From: JAAYYM01 sp964638005
Lineage (GTDB): Bacteria > Bacillota > Clostridia > Lachnospirales > Lachnospiraceae
Assembly (NCBI GenBank): GCA_964638005.1
Contig: CAZWXS010000022.1
Location: 1 to 39,194, forward strand
DNA: 39,194 nucleotides
Direction: 5' to 3'
Positions within the stretch are counted from its first letter, which is position 1; each line of letters starts with the position of its first letter. Below, in pieces: positions 25,492 through 33,059 of this stretch. The position numbers and the translations under genes are program-made. A model generated the notes under the pieces. That model worked only from the letters and a program-made list of their open reading frames with translations. It did no database searches and was not told the origin of the DNA.

Positions 25492-26559
25492 ATGAAACGA
25501 ATCATCCTGACAGGCGGCGGTACAGCCGGACATGTGACCCCAAATATTGCCCTGATTCCCGGACTTTTGAAGGCAGGCTATCAAATAGACTATATCGGTT
25601 CCTATGACGGCATCGAAAAGTCGCTTATGGCTGATTTCGATGTGCATTATCATGGAATTTCCTCCGGCAAGCTGCGCAGATATTTTGATGTCAAGAATTT
25701 CACGGATCCGTTCCGCGTATTAAAAGGCTTCAAGGAGGCCAATCACCTCATGAAGGAATTAAAGCCCGATGTTGTCTTCTCCAAAGGTGGCTTCGTCTCT
25801 GTTCCGGTCGTGATTGCCGCTAAAAAGAACCACATTCCTGCCATCATCCATGAATCCGATATGACACCGGGACTTGCAAATAAACTGTGCCTTTCCTCTG
25901 CGGCAAAAATCTGCTGTAACTTTCCCGAAACAGTACAATATCTGCCTGCCGACAAGGCTGTCCTGACCGGTACGCCGATCCGCAGCGAGCTGCTACAGGG
26001 TAATCGGATTGCTGCTCTTGATTTTTGCGGCTTTACGGCTAATAAGCCTGTCATTATGGTCATGGGCGGAAGTCTTGGAGCAACTGCCGTGAACAAAGCA
26101 ATACGGGACATATTGCCAAAACTGTTGGAACAATTTCAGGTGATTCATTTGTGCGGAAAAGGAAAACTCGATCCGTCACTGACACATACAGAGGGCTATA
26201 TCCAATTTGAATACATCAAGCAGGAATTGAAAGATCTGTTTGCACTGACAGACATTGTCGTATCCAGGGCAGGTGCCAATGCCATCTGTGAACTGCTCGC
26301 ACTGGGCAAGCCTTCTCTGCTGATTCCCTTATCCGCTAAGCAGAGCCGTGGTGACCAGATTCTGAACGCAAGGTCTTTTGAAAAGCAGGGATTCTCCATT
26401 GTAATGGAAGAAGAGGAACTGACAGATGAAAATTTATTGCAGCAGATTACCGCTTTATATCAAAATCGCAGTCAATACATCGAAAAGATGAAACAATCCA
26501 AACAGACTGATTCCACCGACATGATACTGGATCTGATTGAAAAATGCGCCGACCGTTAG
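25492..26559 (+). CDS. murG: UDP-GlcNAc:undecaprenyl-PP-MurNAc-pentapeptide GlcNAc transferase
   Basis: Membrane-associated GT28 glycosyltransferase (355 aa) that converts lipid I to lipid II in peptidoglycan synthesis. The N-terminal motif LTGGGTAGHVTPN is present, as are FSKGGFVSVPVVIAA, HESDMTPGLANK, the UDP-GlcNAc segment MVMGGSLGA and DIVVSRAGANAICELLALGK. The ATG at 25492 has GGAGG upstream and matches the family start; an earlier in-frame ATG overlaps the promoter. Unlike most bacteria, murG here is outside a dcw cluster and alone on its strand, so it may be a second copy or a relocated single copy. Its last codons build a shared terminator with the HIT gene. Confidence 0.93.
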   Translation: MKRIILTGGGTAGHVTPNIALIPGLLKAGYQIDYIGSYDGIEKSLMADFDVHYHGISSGKLRRYFDVKNFTDPFRVLKGFKEANHLMKELKPDVVFSKGGFVSVPVVIAAKKNHIPAIIHESDMTPGLANKLCLSSAAKICCNFPETVQYLPADKAVLTGTPIRSELLQGNRIAALDFCGFTANKPVIMVMGGSLGATAVNKAIRDILPKLLEQFQVIHLCGKGKLDPSLTHTEGYIQFEYIKQELKDLFALTDIVVSRAGANAICELLALGKPSLLIPLSAKQSRGDQILNARSFEKQGFSIVMEEEELTDENLLQQITALYQNRSQYIEKMKQSKQTDSTDMILDLIEKCADR

Positions 26560-26573
26560 GTCAGCGCATTTTT
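26540..26573. terminator. Bidirectional terminator shared by murG and the HIT gene
   Basis: AAAAATGCGC (26540..26549) pairs with GCGCATTTTT (26564..26573). Inside it, after one mismatch, GACC pairs with GGTC around a GTTA loop. A-tracts on one side and T-tracts on the other make it work on both strands. Both stop codons (TAG 26557..26559 plus; TAA 26556..26558 minus) fall at the loop, so each arm is coding sequence for both proteins. Confidence 0.9.
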
Positions 26574-26963
26574 AATCTCTGTCAATTCCTCCTCCGAAGG
26601 AGAAGTCGGCTTCCAGCCGATAATCTGTCCGTCATCTGCATATCTCGGAATGATGTGCATATGAAAATGAAATACTGTCTGTCCTGCTGCTTCACCATTG
26701 TTCTGCACGATATTGACTCCGTCACAATCAAATCTCTCTTTCATGACAGCCGCCATCTTCTTTGCAAGAATGATTGCCTTGCCTGCAAGCTCCTCCGGCA
26801 GTTCAAACAGATTCGCATAATGCTCTTTCGGTAGGATCAGAGCATGTCCTCTGGTTGCAGGAGATGCATCTAAAAATATCCTAAAATCGGCATCTTCGTA
26901 TATCGTATTGGTCGGAATGTCACCATTCGCAAGTTTACAAAAAATACATTGTGAATCTTTCAT
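26556..26963 (-). CDS. HIT-family hydrolase
   Basis: A 135-aa histidine-triad protein, probably a nucleotide phosphoramidase or dinucleotide hydrolase (Hint-like). The catalytic triad motif is HFHMHIIPR. An N-terminal CIFC pair and GDIPTNTIYEDADFRIFLD are typical for the Hint branch, as is the GHALILPKEHY strand. The ATG at 26963 fits family length; the frame continues upstream across the divergent promoter without similarity. It is convergent with murG, sharing terminator and stop-codon bases. Confidence 0.93.
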   Translation of the reverse strand: MKDSQCIFCKLANGDIPTNTIYEDADFRIFLDASPATRGHALILPKEHYANLFELPEELAGKAIILAKKMAAVMKERFDCDGVNIVQNNGEAAGQTVFHFHMHIIPRYADDGQIIGWKPTSPSEEELTEIKNALT

Positions 26964-27062
26964 TTTTTTCAATCCTTTCGACAAATTTCTCGTTCTTTTT
27001 TGTGTATGATTTTGTATAATCATCTTAGTTAAAAAATTCAACCATTCAAAGGAGGAATTATG

Positions 27063-27281
27063 ATGCTGCAACTTAATGAACAAGATACTCTGACCCGTAT
27101 AATTCATGACATCAGTAATCCACTTTCCGTGATCTACAGTTCTCTCTATGTGATACAGATGCAACACCCCGAAATATCGGAATATAAATATTGGAAGGAA
27201 ACGCTGTCAGATATTGAGGAACTGAAACTCCTCCTGCAACAGCAGTCTCAATCTGTTTCCGGCATAAAAGTAAATACCTGA
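27063..27281 (+). CDS. Small DHp-like (histidine kinase dimerisation) protein
   Basis: A 72-aa protein resembling the dimerisation/phosphotransfer helices of sensor kinases without an ATPase domain. RIIHDISNPLSVIYSSLYVI looks like an H-box (His-Asp-x-x-Asn-Pro-Leu) and is followed by a second amphipathic helix (TLSDIEELKLLLQQQ). A perfect ribosome site (AAAGGAGGAATT) and TATAAT at 27015..27020 support real expression. The second of two adjacent ATGs (27063) has the better spacing. The 3' end overlaps the convergent flavodoxin-SCP2 gene by 34 bases. It could be a phosphotransfer protein, a kinase-binding inhibitor, or a remnant; function is unproven. Confidence 0.68.
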   Translation: MLQLNEQDTLTRIIHDISNPLSVIYSSLYVIQMQHPEISEYKYWKETLSDIEELKLLLQQQSQSVSGIKVNT

Positions 27282-28252
27282 TCCAACATGCGAAGTACCC
27301 GGAAGTCTCCCTTGACCTGCATATCACCCGACATAAATGCCCTCTGGAAGGTCATGCGTGCGGCAATGATATGATTCATCACCTCCGATGACAACTTGCA
27401 GATGACTTCCGGGTTCTCCATATTACCGTAATAACAATTTAAATCACTGTTTATGATTTCAACAATCAGAGGCTTCTTACGTTCCTTGATGATGAACTTA
27501 TAACTTGCGGAAAAATTGCCCTGCGGGCTGAAATGCTCCTCCAGATCAGAAATAAACACCGTGTTCTCATCCACTTCCTTGTGATCCATCATGTCCTTAA
27601 AGAGACTCGTCAATTCCTGAATATCTTCCTTTTGCTTTTGTACATATGTATCATCAGACGCGTACTTTGACAACTGCTCTGTCTCCTGCGGCGTCAGATT
27701 GATGCTACTCGTACTGTCTACCATCTTCTTGACTGCCTGATTGCTTGCCGGCAGGCTTGCTACTCTCTGGGAAATCGTGCGGTAGATATTCTCCGCCTTT
27801 CTCTCGATCAGATCCGCATACTCCGAATTGATTTCAAAAGATACCGTATCACTGATATAGCCACAAATACCGCTGCAGGGAAGTCCTCCGAGAATCTCCC
27901 ATGCAACCGACAGGTTCAGCTTGCCCTCCCGCTCTCCGTAGGTTGTGGACATGACCACCGGACACATGTAGATCTTACTGATCTTCTCTTTATTTCCATA
28001 AAGCCAGCAGGCATCCAAAAACTGCTGCATATAGCCGCCGATTCCATACCATTCGACCGTCGTGGCAAGAATGATACCGTCAACATCATTTAATGTGGCC
28101 GGCAATGTCGTGATTCCGTTTTTTAACTCATAGAGATTGAAGCGCTCCACATTTACATTTAATTCACGCAGCACTTCCTGCATCTTATTGATGACATACA
28201 GCGTCGGATCATCCAAAATCCCTCTGCCGCCATAATAAATATTAATCTTCAT
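27248..28252 (-). CDS. Flavodoxin-like oxidoreductase fused to SCP2 sterol-carrier domain
   Basis: A 334-aa two-domain protein. Residues 1 to about 165 look like an NADPH-dependent FMN reductase/flavodoxin fold (YYGGRGILDDPTLYVINKMQ, DGIILATTVEWYGIGGYMQ, YMCPVVMSTTYGEREG). After a helical linker the C-terminal 100 residues match an SCP2 lipid-binding domain (YKFIIKERKKPLIVEIINSD, PEVICKLSSEVMNHIIA, MSGDMQVKGDFRVLRML). The SCP2 part may present a hydrophobic substrate to the flavin domain. It is a lone gene 73 bases downstream of the Tad operon and probably not part of it. Confidence 0.82.
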   Translation of the reverse strand: MKINIYYGGRGILDDPTLYVINKMQEVLRELNVNVERFNLYELKNGITTLPATLNDVDGIILATTVEWYGIGGYMQQFLDACWLYGNKEKISKIYMCPVVMSTTYGEREGKLNLSVAWEILGGLPCSGICGYISDTVSFEINSEYADLIERKAENIYRTISQRVASLPASNQAVKKMVDSTSSINLTPQETEQLSKYASDDTYVQKQKEDIQELTSLFKDMMDHKEVDENTVFISDLEEHFSPQGNFSASYKFIIKERKKPLIVEIINSDLNCYYGNMENPEVICKLSSEVMNHIIAARMTFQRAFMSGDMQVKGDFRVLRMLDQVFTFMPETD

Positions 28253-28325
28253 AGAATCAACAACCTCTCATTCCAGTGTATTCCGGTCCAACTTTCCCTT
28301 ATACAATACCACAAATCAGAGGTCT

Positions 28326-29606
28326 TTAGCAACAGGCGAAATAAAACGTCAGATCCGCTAATTTGATCTCGTCATCCTGTTTTAAAGGTGTCGTTTCATT
28401 CGCTGTTAATCGGACTCCGTTCTTATATGTTCCGTTGGTGGAATTTAAGTCTGTCAGATAATAATTTCCCTCTTTTTCAGAAATCTTTGCATGCATTCTG
28501 CTGATAGAACGCTCTTTAATCACTGCATCCACTCCCCTGCTCATCTTTCCAATGACAAACGGATCTCCCTGAATGAGGATCTCCTGCAGCTTTCCGTTCT
28601 TCATATGAATCAGTTTTGGCTTAGCCTTCTGGTTTGATCGCACCAACAAAACCGTATCTCCGCAGTATGGAGCTTCCCTTGTCATTTCCTTTTGTATCGC
28701 TTCCTCCGCATGATAGCGTCGTCTGATTTCATCCTCTGCCTGAATGACCTTCTCTTTGTTTCTTCTGCAATATATTCGATTGGCTGTCACAAAACTGATA
28801 AAAGCAACCGTTCCGCCCATACCGGCTGCAACAATCAGCGTAATCTGCTGCATTTTGCGTGATGCAATCAAGAAAACCGGCTGATATATCTGAATCAACA
28901 GCAGCATGATGATCAACAATGCCAAGATCGTAATTCCCACAGTGAACAGCACTTTCTCTTCTACCTTTTTCTTAGGCCGCACCTCTGTCTTCTGTTCCGG
29001 AAGAATATCTTTTTTCCGATGCTCCTCCTGACGCGGCGGTTCCACTCTCGGTACGGACACGCCTCCTATGGGAACCGGTACTCTTAAGACAGAATTGATA
29101 TTAAAATTATCTTCCTTTGCCTTTCGATAGAAATCATATGCCAGAACAACTGCTCTTTCTTCCTTATAATCTACCTTGTCCAATATATATTCTGCCAACT
29201 CATGGAACGCCTGATCTGGTCCTACATAATACAGCGGAAAGAAGCACAGGCTAATCTTTCTTGTTTCCGGATTGATATACATATATTCAGGCTGTAAAAT
29301 GAAATGTCCCGTATCCAAAAGGTATTCTTTTGCCGACTTCACTGCTTTTGCAATCCCTCTAAGAATACTGACAAGGGCATCATAATCCATCTCTGCCTTT
29401 TCATATATACGGCTGAGCGGCTGTTTGGAGCTAATCTCATATAAGAATTTCTCATGGTTGTCTATTATTCGTATCTCACATTCCAATAGCCCCGCAATAC
29501 GATTGTTCAGCAGCATCTGCACCTGAAACTCATCATATGCTTCTCCTGCACAATTCAATACTAAATAATTGCTCCCAAGATCTCTGATATATTCTTCCTG
29601 AAACAT
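28326..29606 (-). CDS. DUF6382 / FHA-domain membrane protein of the Tad operon
   Basis: A 426-aa protein and last gene of the pilus operon. The N-terminal about 170 residues match DUF6382 (YIRDLGSNYLVLNC start; FILQPEYMYINPETRKISLC). A proline/basic linker and two membrane segments (VGITILALLIIMLLLIQIY; ITLIVAAGMGGTVAFISFV) follow. The C-terminal FHA domain shows DPFVIGKMSRG, RSISRMHAKIS and LTDLNSTNGTYKNG, the conserved Ser-x-x-His and Asn-Gly phosphothreonine-binding signature. The ATG at 29606 has GGAGAGG upstream. It may tie pilus assembly to Ser/Thr kinase signalling; this is inference from the FHA domain. Confidence 0.88.
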   Translation of the reverse strand: MFQEEYIRDLGSNYLVLNCAGEAYDEFQVQMLLNNRIAGLLECEIRIIDNHEKFLYEISSKQPLSRIYEKAEMDYDALVSILRGIAKAVKSAKEYLLDTGHFILQPEYMYINPETRKISLCFFPLYYVGPDQAFHELAEYILDKVDYKEERAVVLAYDFYRKAKEDNFNINSVLRVPVPIGGVSVPRVEPPRQEEHRKKDILPEQKTEVRPKKKVEEKVLFTVGITILALLIIMLLLIQIYQPVFLIASRKMQQITLIVAAGMGGTVAFISFVTANRIYCRRNKEKVIQAEDEIRRRYHAEEAIQKEMTREAPYCGDTVLLVRSNQKAKPKLIHMKNGKLQEILIQGDPFVIGKMSRGVDAVIKERSISRMHAKISEKEGNYYLTDLNSTNGTYKNGVRLTANETTPLKQDDEIKLADLTFYFACC

Positions 29607-29629
29607 TTCATCCTCTCCGTTCTTCTTCC

Positions 29630-30058
29630 TCACTCGTTTGCTTTTCTGACCTTTCTGATATAAAGCGGCTCATCTATTCTATATGCACCTGCTTCTTTTT
29701 TTGTCTTCCACTTACTACTCCCAAGAAGCTGTTCTATCAGAATACCTCCCGGTATCTGCATATTTCCGATATAAGAAACCGTAACCGAAGATACATCGAC
29801 CTCGACCGAATCGGATAACTCCCAATTCCCAAGCAGATGATTTTGTAGTAATTCCTCACAGTTCTCTTTTGCCACTCCATATGTATCCTGATCTCCGGTG
29901 CGCACCTGACTTCCTCTCAGAGCCGCAATATAGGCGCACTTTTGCAGCACTGCCCTATCATGTGTATAGTAAGCAGCATAAATGACAAACACAATGACCC
30001 CTATGATAAAGGGCATTAACAATGCTGCTTCAATCGTGTAGCTTCCTTTTTTTCTCAT
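29630..30058 (-). CDS. TadE-like pseudopilin (second)
   Basis: A 142-aa minor pilin-like protein. It has a short basic leader MRKKG, then SYTIEAALLMPFIIGVIVFV, a hydrophobic helix. Gly5 followed by Glu at mature position 5 fits a prepilin-peptidase site. The rest is a soluble domain, YTHDRAVLQKCAYIAALRGS being typical of TadE-like proteins. The start overlaps the stop of the adjacent prepilin peptidase as ATGA, which suggests translational coupling of enzyme and substrate; an upstream in-frame extension is out of family. Confidence 0.85.
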   Translation of the reverse strand: MRKKGSYTIEAALLMPFIIGVIVFVIYAAYYTHDRAVLQKCAYIAALRGSQVRTGDQDTYGVAKENCEELLQNHLLGNWELSDSVEVDVSSVTVSYIGNMQIPGGILIEQLLGSSKWKTKKEAGAYRIDEPLYIRKVRKANE

Positions 30059-30483
30059 ATCATGATCATCCCTATATAAGAAGCAAGTAAAAAAGGAACA
30101 AACGGTAGCTCTTCCTTTCTCCCCGTTTTTGTAAAAATCAACAGAAATACCCCACATACTGCCGCGGCGAATGATGCTCCGATCAGTAAAACAAGACTTT
30201 CCTCCAAACTGAGCAATATACCTGTCACGATCAATAACAGAGCATCTCCCTCTCCGACAGCACCTTTTGTAAATCTGCTGACAATCCACATTGCTGCCCC
30301 CACAAATATACCTGTCGGAAGATAAATACCATCTGCCAAAAATTCAAACAGAAGAAGTACTGTCTCCACCACTCCGAAACCAAAAAGCACCTTCACAGAT
30401 ACCTCTCGGCTTCTTATATCCGTATATGTGCATATGACAAGCAAAATCAGGATGCATATCGTATTCCATACAACTACTTTCAT
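30055..30483 (-). CDS. A24 prepilin peptidase (second, TadV/CpaA-like)
   Basis: A 142-aa membrane aspartic peptidase. The two catalytic aspartates are present: D22 (YTDIRSREVS) and D80 (GEGDALLL), within a four-to-five-helix hydrophobic protein. It is shorter than the other peptidase of the operon and lacks the usual Pro/Asn after the first Asp motif. Its ribosome site (GGAGGAAGA) is encoded by the last codons of the TadE-like gene before it. Co-translation with the following TadE suggests a dedicated substrate. Confidence 0.87.
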   Translation of the reverse strand: MKVVVWNTICILILLVICTYTDIRSREVSVKVLFGFGVVETVLLLFEFLADGIYLPTGIFVGAAMWIVSRFTKGAVGEGDALLLIVTGILLSLEESLVLLIGASFAAAVCGVFLLIFTKTGRKEELPFVPFLLASYIGMIMI

Positions 30484-30484
30484 T

Positions 30485-31402
30485 CTATCTTCCTCCGCAT
30501 CTGCTGCAAGGTCTGCGACTTCCGACCTCTGAAATCAAAATTGCCATGACATCTCTTTTTAATCCGCTGCATGTCAAACCACTATGATATCTGTCCCCGT
30601 CATCTGTGATATAAATATGTGCACTGTCCAATGAACCATCACAGATTTCGCAGCTTTTGTATTTTCCGCCGTCCGTATTTCTCAAATCACCGATCTGGTC
30701 AGCCGAAACCTCCCGGATCGACAATCTGATATGAGAACAATCCTGTGAGCGATGATATACCGTTCCGTAAGGGGTCACATAGACATATTCTTCTTTCCTT
30801 CCGGCAGTATTCGCATGAAGCCCACCTCCGTATCCTACCCATTCATGAATCAGGCATCTCTGCATCATGGGAATTGATCCGATTTCAAAATAGTCATATG
30901 GAAATTTCAATTGATACTGTACAACCAGATCAATCAAATCCGATTCCCCGACCCTTGCTTCATCAAATCGAAGTCCTCTACTCCCACTCTCAATGGGTGC
31001 CCTTTCAAGGTACTCGATCCCGATATCTTCAATCACCTTGCTGCACAAAATATCTGCATCCGGTGGTTGGTCGTACGCTGCCTGCGCCGCTTCTTTGGCA
31101 TTTTGATGTAGTGCTCCCTGAATAGTCATATATAGACAAAGAGCATCCGAAAGCATTACAATCAACATCATGGCAAACAGAAAGATCGGTAATACCAGTG
31201 CTGTCTCTATGGTCAGGCTCCCTTTGTATCGATGTTTGATAAATGATGACACCCTCTCCCTGCTCGCTTTTTGATAGACTTTCTGGTCTGAATCTGGGTC
31301 GAACAAATCTAATTCTATTTTTTTTTTCGTTCTCAAATTGCATATTTTTTGAATGTGAGGGATTCTAATACAATTGATTGAACAGGCAAAGGGCATCATC
31401 AT
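30485..31402 (-). CDS. TadE-like pseudopilin with tandem Cys/His modules
   Basis: A 305-aa pseudopilin-like protein. G61 is followed by SLTIETALVLPIFLFAMMLI with Glu at mature position 5. The extracellular part ends in two homologous modules: VYVTPYGTVYHRSQDC...CEIC (H217, C222, C251, C254) and IYITDDGDRYHSGLTC...CSRC (H273, C278, C299, C302), each able to bind one zinc. An unusually long N-terminal leader of about 60 residues depends on the ATG cluster at 31402, which has AAGGTG upstream; a GTG at codon 51 is the alternative start. It lies between the DUF5702 gene and the second peptidase. Confidence 0.82.
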   Translation of the reverse strand: MMMPFACSINCIRIPHIQKICNLRTKKKIELDLFDPDSDQKVYQKASRERVSSFIKHRYKGSLTIETALVLPIFLFAMMLIVMLSDALCLYMTIQGALHQNAKEAAQAAYDQPPDADILCSKVIEDIGIEYLERAPIESGSRGLRFDEARVGESDLIDLVVQYQLKFPYDYFEIGSIPMMQRCLIHEWVGYGGGLHANTAGRKEEYVYVTPYGTVYHRSQDCSHIRLSIREVSADQIGDLRNTDGGKYKSCEICDGSLDSAHIYITDDGDRYHSGLTCSGLKRDVMAILISEVGSRRPCSRCGGR

Positions 31403-31410
31403 TTATCACC

Positions 31411-32799
31411 TTATCTTATTTTTTCATATCCATAATCTCGCATAACGGTATATTCGTATCCGTATCCACTGTTGATTTCTGCAAACGCCTGCATATATTC
31501 GACACATCCGTCCATGCAAAAGTCTGCATTTCCTTCTATTATCCTGACATTTGCTTCTATGATATCCATACATCTCTTTCGCTTGCCGACGGCTTCTGTT
31601 TTGGCAAGATATGCGCTCAGATACTCCTGATAGCTGAGACCGCTCCCTCCTCCACTGCCCAGATAACTTCTGAATATAAGCAGATCTTCCAGAGGAAGTC
31701 TCCAATCACCCGAGGATTTCATAACAGGAACCCTGCCGTTACACAACAGACAATTTACATCCAGTACCGCCTCTGCATAAGCCCATGCATAGATCAAGGA
31801 TCTTGTCAGTGCCTCCACAAGTCCCGGTATCTCTACTCCGCCGGTCAGTATCAGTGCAAGCTCATAGGCTTGTGCCTTCTTCTCTTCATCACCAAACAGA
31901 TAATCCGCATTTGACGCCTCTCGAAGCTTTAACAGCTCTAGTGAAATCTGTTCCAGATTTTCGCGATCGCTCCCCTTTCCCATAATGATATACTCCACTT
32001 CGTAATCCAGCGCTCCCTGCACCTGTTGTTTTGTTTCATAGGAACATTTGTGAAAAATATATGCATCAAATAATTGATCCGCTTTTTCCCCTGTAACTTC
32101 CTCATGAAACACTTCTTCTCCGCTTCCTGCTTCGAGTCTCCTGTGAGAAGTCAATGATTGGATAGGAACGGATTTTGTTGAAATTGTCCTGCCACTCATC
32201 ACCAGATCAAGTATATTTCCTCCGCGAAGCGCATTGATCTGACTAATCTGTTTCGGAATGGAAATCTCTACAATTCCGCTTTCAGCACTGCTCCGCTCTC
32301 CGGATACATCCTTACCGTCAAGACCTCTTGACTGAATGTCTCCTGCAATGCTTTTTCCGTCCCACGATGTTTCATAAACGGCAAAGTGCTTCATATAATT
32401 GACCGCCTGCCTGCGCATCGCCCTTCCGTCATAATCAGTTGCCAATAAATATGTCTGAATATCCATGTCTCTTATATCCATTTGAAACCAGTCTCCTGCT
32501 GCAAACCGTTGATCAATATTCGGAGCAAGGTTGATCTGCATATATTCAAACAGATGCTCTTTTGTATTACGTATACTGCTGCTGCCTTCTCCGTAAGAAG
32601 TGTCGATATAAAAGAGGTCGTATCGCGAAAGAAGTGCGCGATTGTATTCTGCAAACACCGAATGCAATCCTATATCCATGCCTGATTCCATCTGCATTCG
32701 CATTGCGTTTATCCGCGTGCTTTCAATGATTGTCAGCAACAGACCACAGATAATAGACAACAACAATGCCAGAAAAACTGTGATTTGACCTCTTTTCAT
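31411..32799 (-). CDS. DUF5702 family pilus-locus protein (TadG-like)
   Basis: A 462-aa protein with a short leader MKRG, then QITVFLALLLSIICGLLLTI, a single N-terminal membrane helix, and a long extracytoplasmic part. ESTRINAMRMQMESGMDIGL and FAEYNRALLSRYDLFYIDTS are typical of DUF5702, which occupies the TadG place in clostridial Tad loci. The helix begins like a pilin, but Phe replaces the Glu at the expected position 5. AAGGAG precedes the start. Probably a minor structural or assembly component at the membrane; no enzyme motif seen. Confidence 0.82.
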   Translation of the reverse strand: MKRGQITVFLALLLSIICGLLLTIIESTRINAMRMQMESGMDIGLHSVFAEYNRALLSRYDLFYIDTSYGEGSSSIRNTKEHLFEYMQINLAPNIDQRFAAGDWFQMDIRDMDIQTYLLATDYDGRAMRRQAVNYMKHFAVYETSWDGKSIAGDIQSRGLDGKDVSGERSSAESGIVEISIPKQISQINALRGGNILDLVMSGRTISTKSVPIQSLTSHRRLEAGSGEEVFHEEVTGEKADQLFDAYIFHKCSYETKQQVQGALDYEVEYIIMGKGSDRENLEQISLELLKLREASNADYLFGDEEKKAQAYELALILTGGVEIPGLVEALTRSLIYAWAYAEAVLDVNCLLCNGRVPVMKSSGDWRLPLEDLLIFRSYLGSGGGSGLSYQEYLSAYLAKTEAVGKRKRCMDIIEANVRIIEGNADFCMDGCVEYMQAFAEINSGYGYEYTVMRDYGYEKIR

Positions 32800-32859
32800 A
32801 TCTACTCCTTTTTGTGGTGGGTTTTGTTCCGATTATGTCTTTATCGTCCTGCTTTTGGA

Positions 32860-33027
32860 TCATACAGAAGAGCTCTCACTGATAATTCTGTCAAATATTC
32901 CGTTGACCAGTGATGTAAGTTGGTCTCTGAAGATAATCACAAGACCGATCAATACCACCAGTATCAGAATCAATTCCACTACTCCGATACCATCTTCCTC
33001 CTGTATAAATCTCTTTACCACAGACAT
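32860..33027 (-). CDS. Flp-family type IVb major pilin
   Basis: A 55-aa prepilin. The leader ends at G13 (FIQEEDG), and the mature protein starts IGVVELILILVVLIGLVIIF with Glu at mature position 5, the classic Flp cleavage signature. About 42 residues remain after processing. The start (33027) is set by a GGGGGTG ribosome site; the frame opens 36 bases earlier without one. It is the likely shaft subunit of the Tad pilus. No second Flp gene or strong terminator follows it in the operon. Confidence 0.88.
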   Translation of the reverse strand: MSVVKRFIQEEDGIGVVELILILVVLIGLVIIFRDQLTSLVNGIFDRIISESSSV

Positions 33028-33059
33028 GTCCACACCCCCTTTCTTTCTGTTGTTATTTA

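Noticed and set aside
26964..27167. Upstream extension of the HIT protein
   Set aside because: It overlaps the divergent promoter and the DHp-like gene; Hint proteins start at the MKDSQCIFC-type sequence.
28253..28325. Terminator after the Tad operon
   Set aside because: No stable stem followed by a T-run could be found in the 73-base gap, so the operon's end is undefined from sequence.
30059..30289. 77-residue N-terminal extension of the second TadE-like protein
   Set aside because: It lies inside the prepilin peptidase gene in another frame; the ATGA overlap at 30055..30058 marks the real start.
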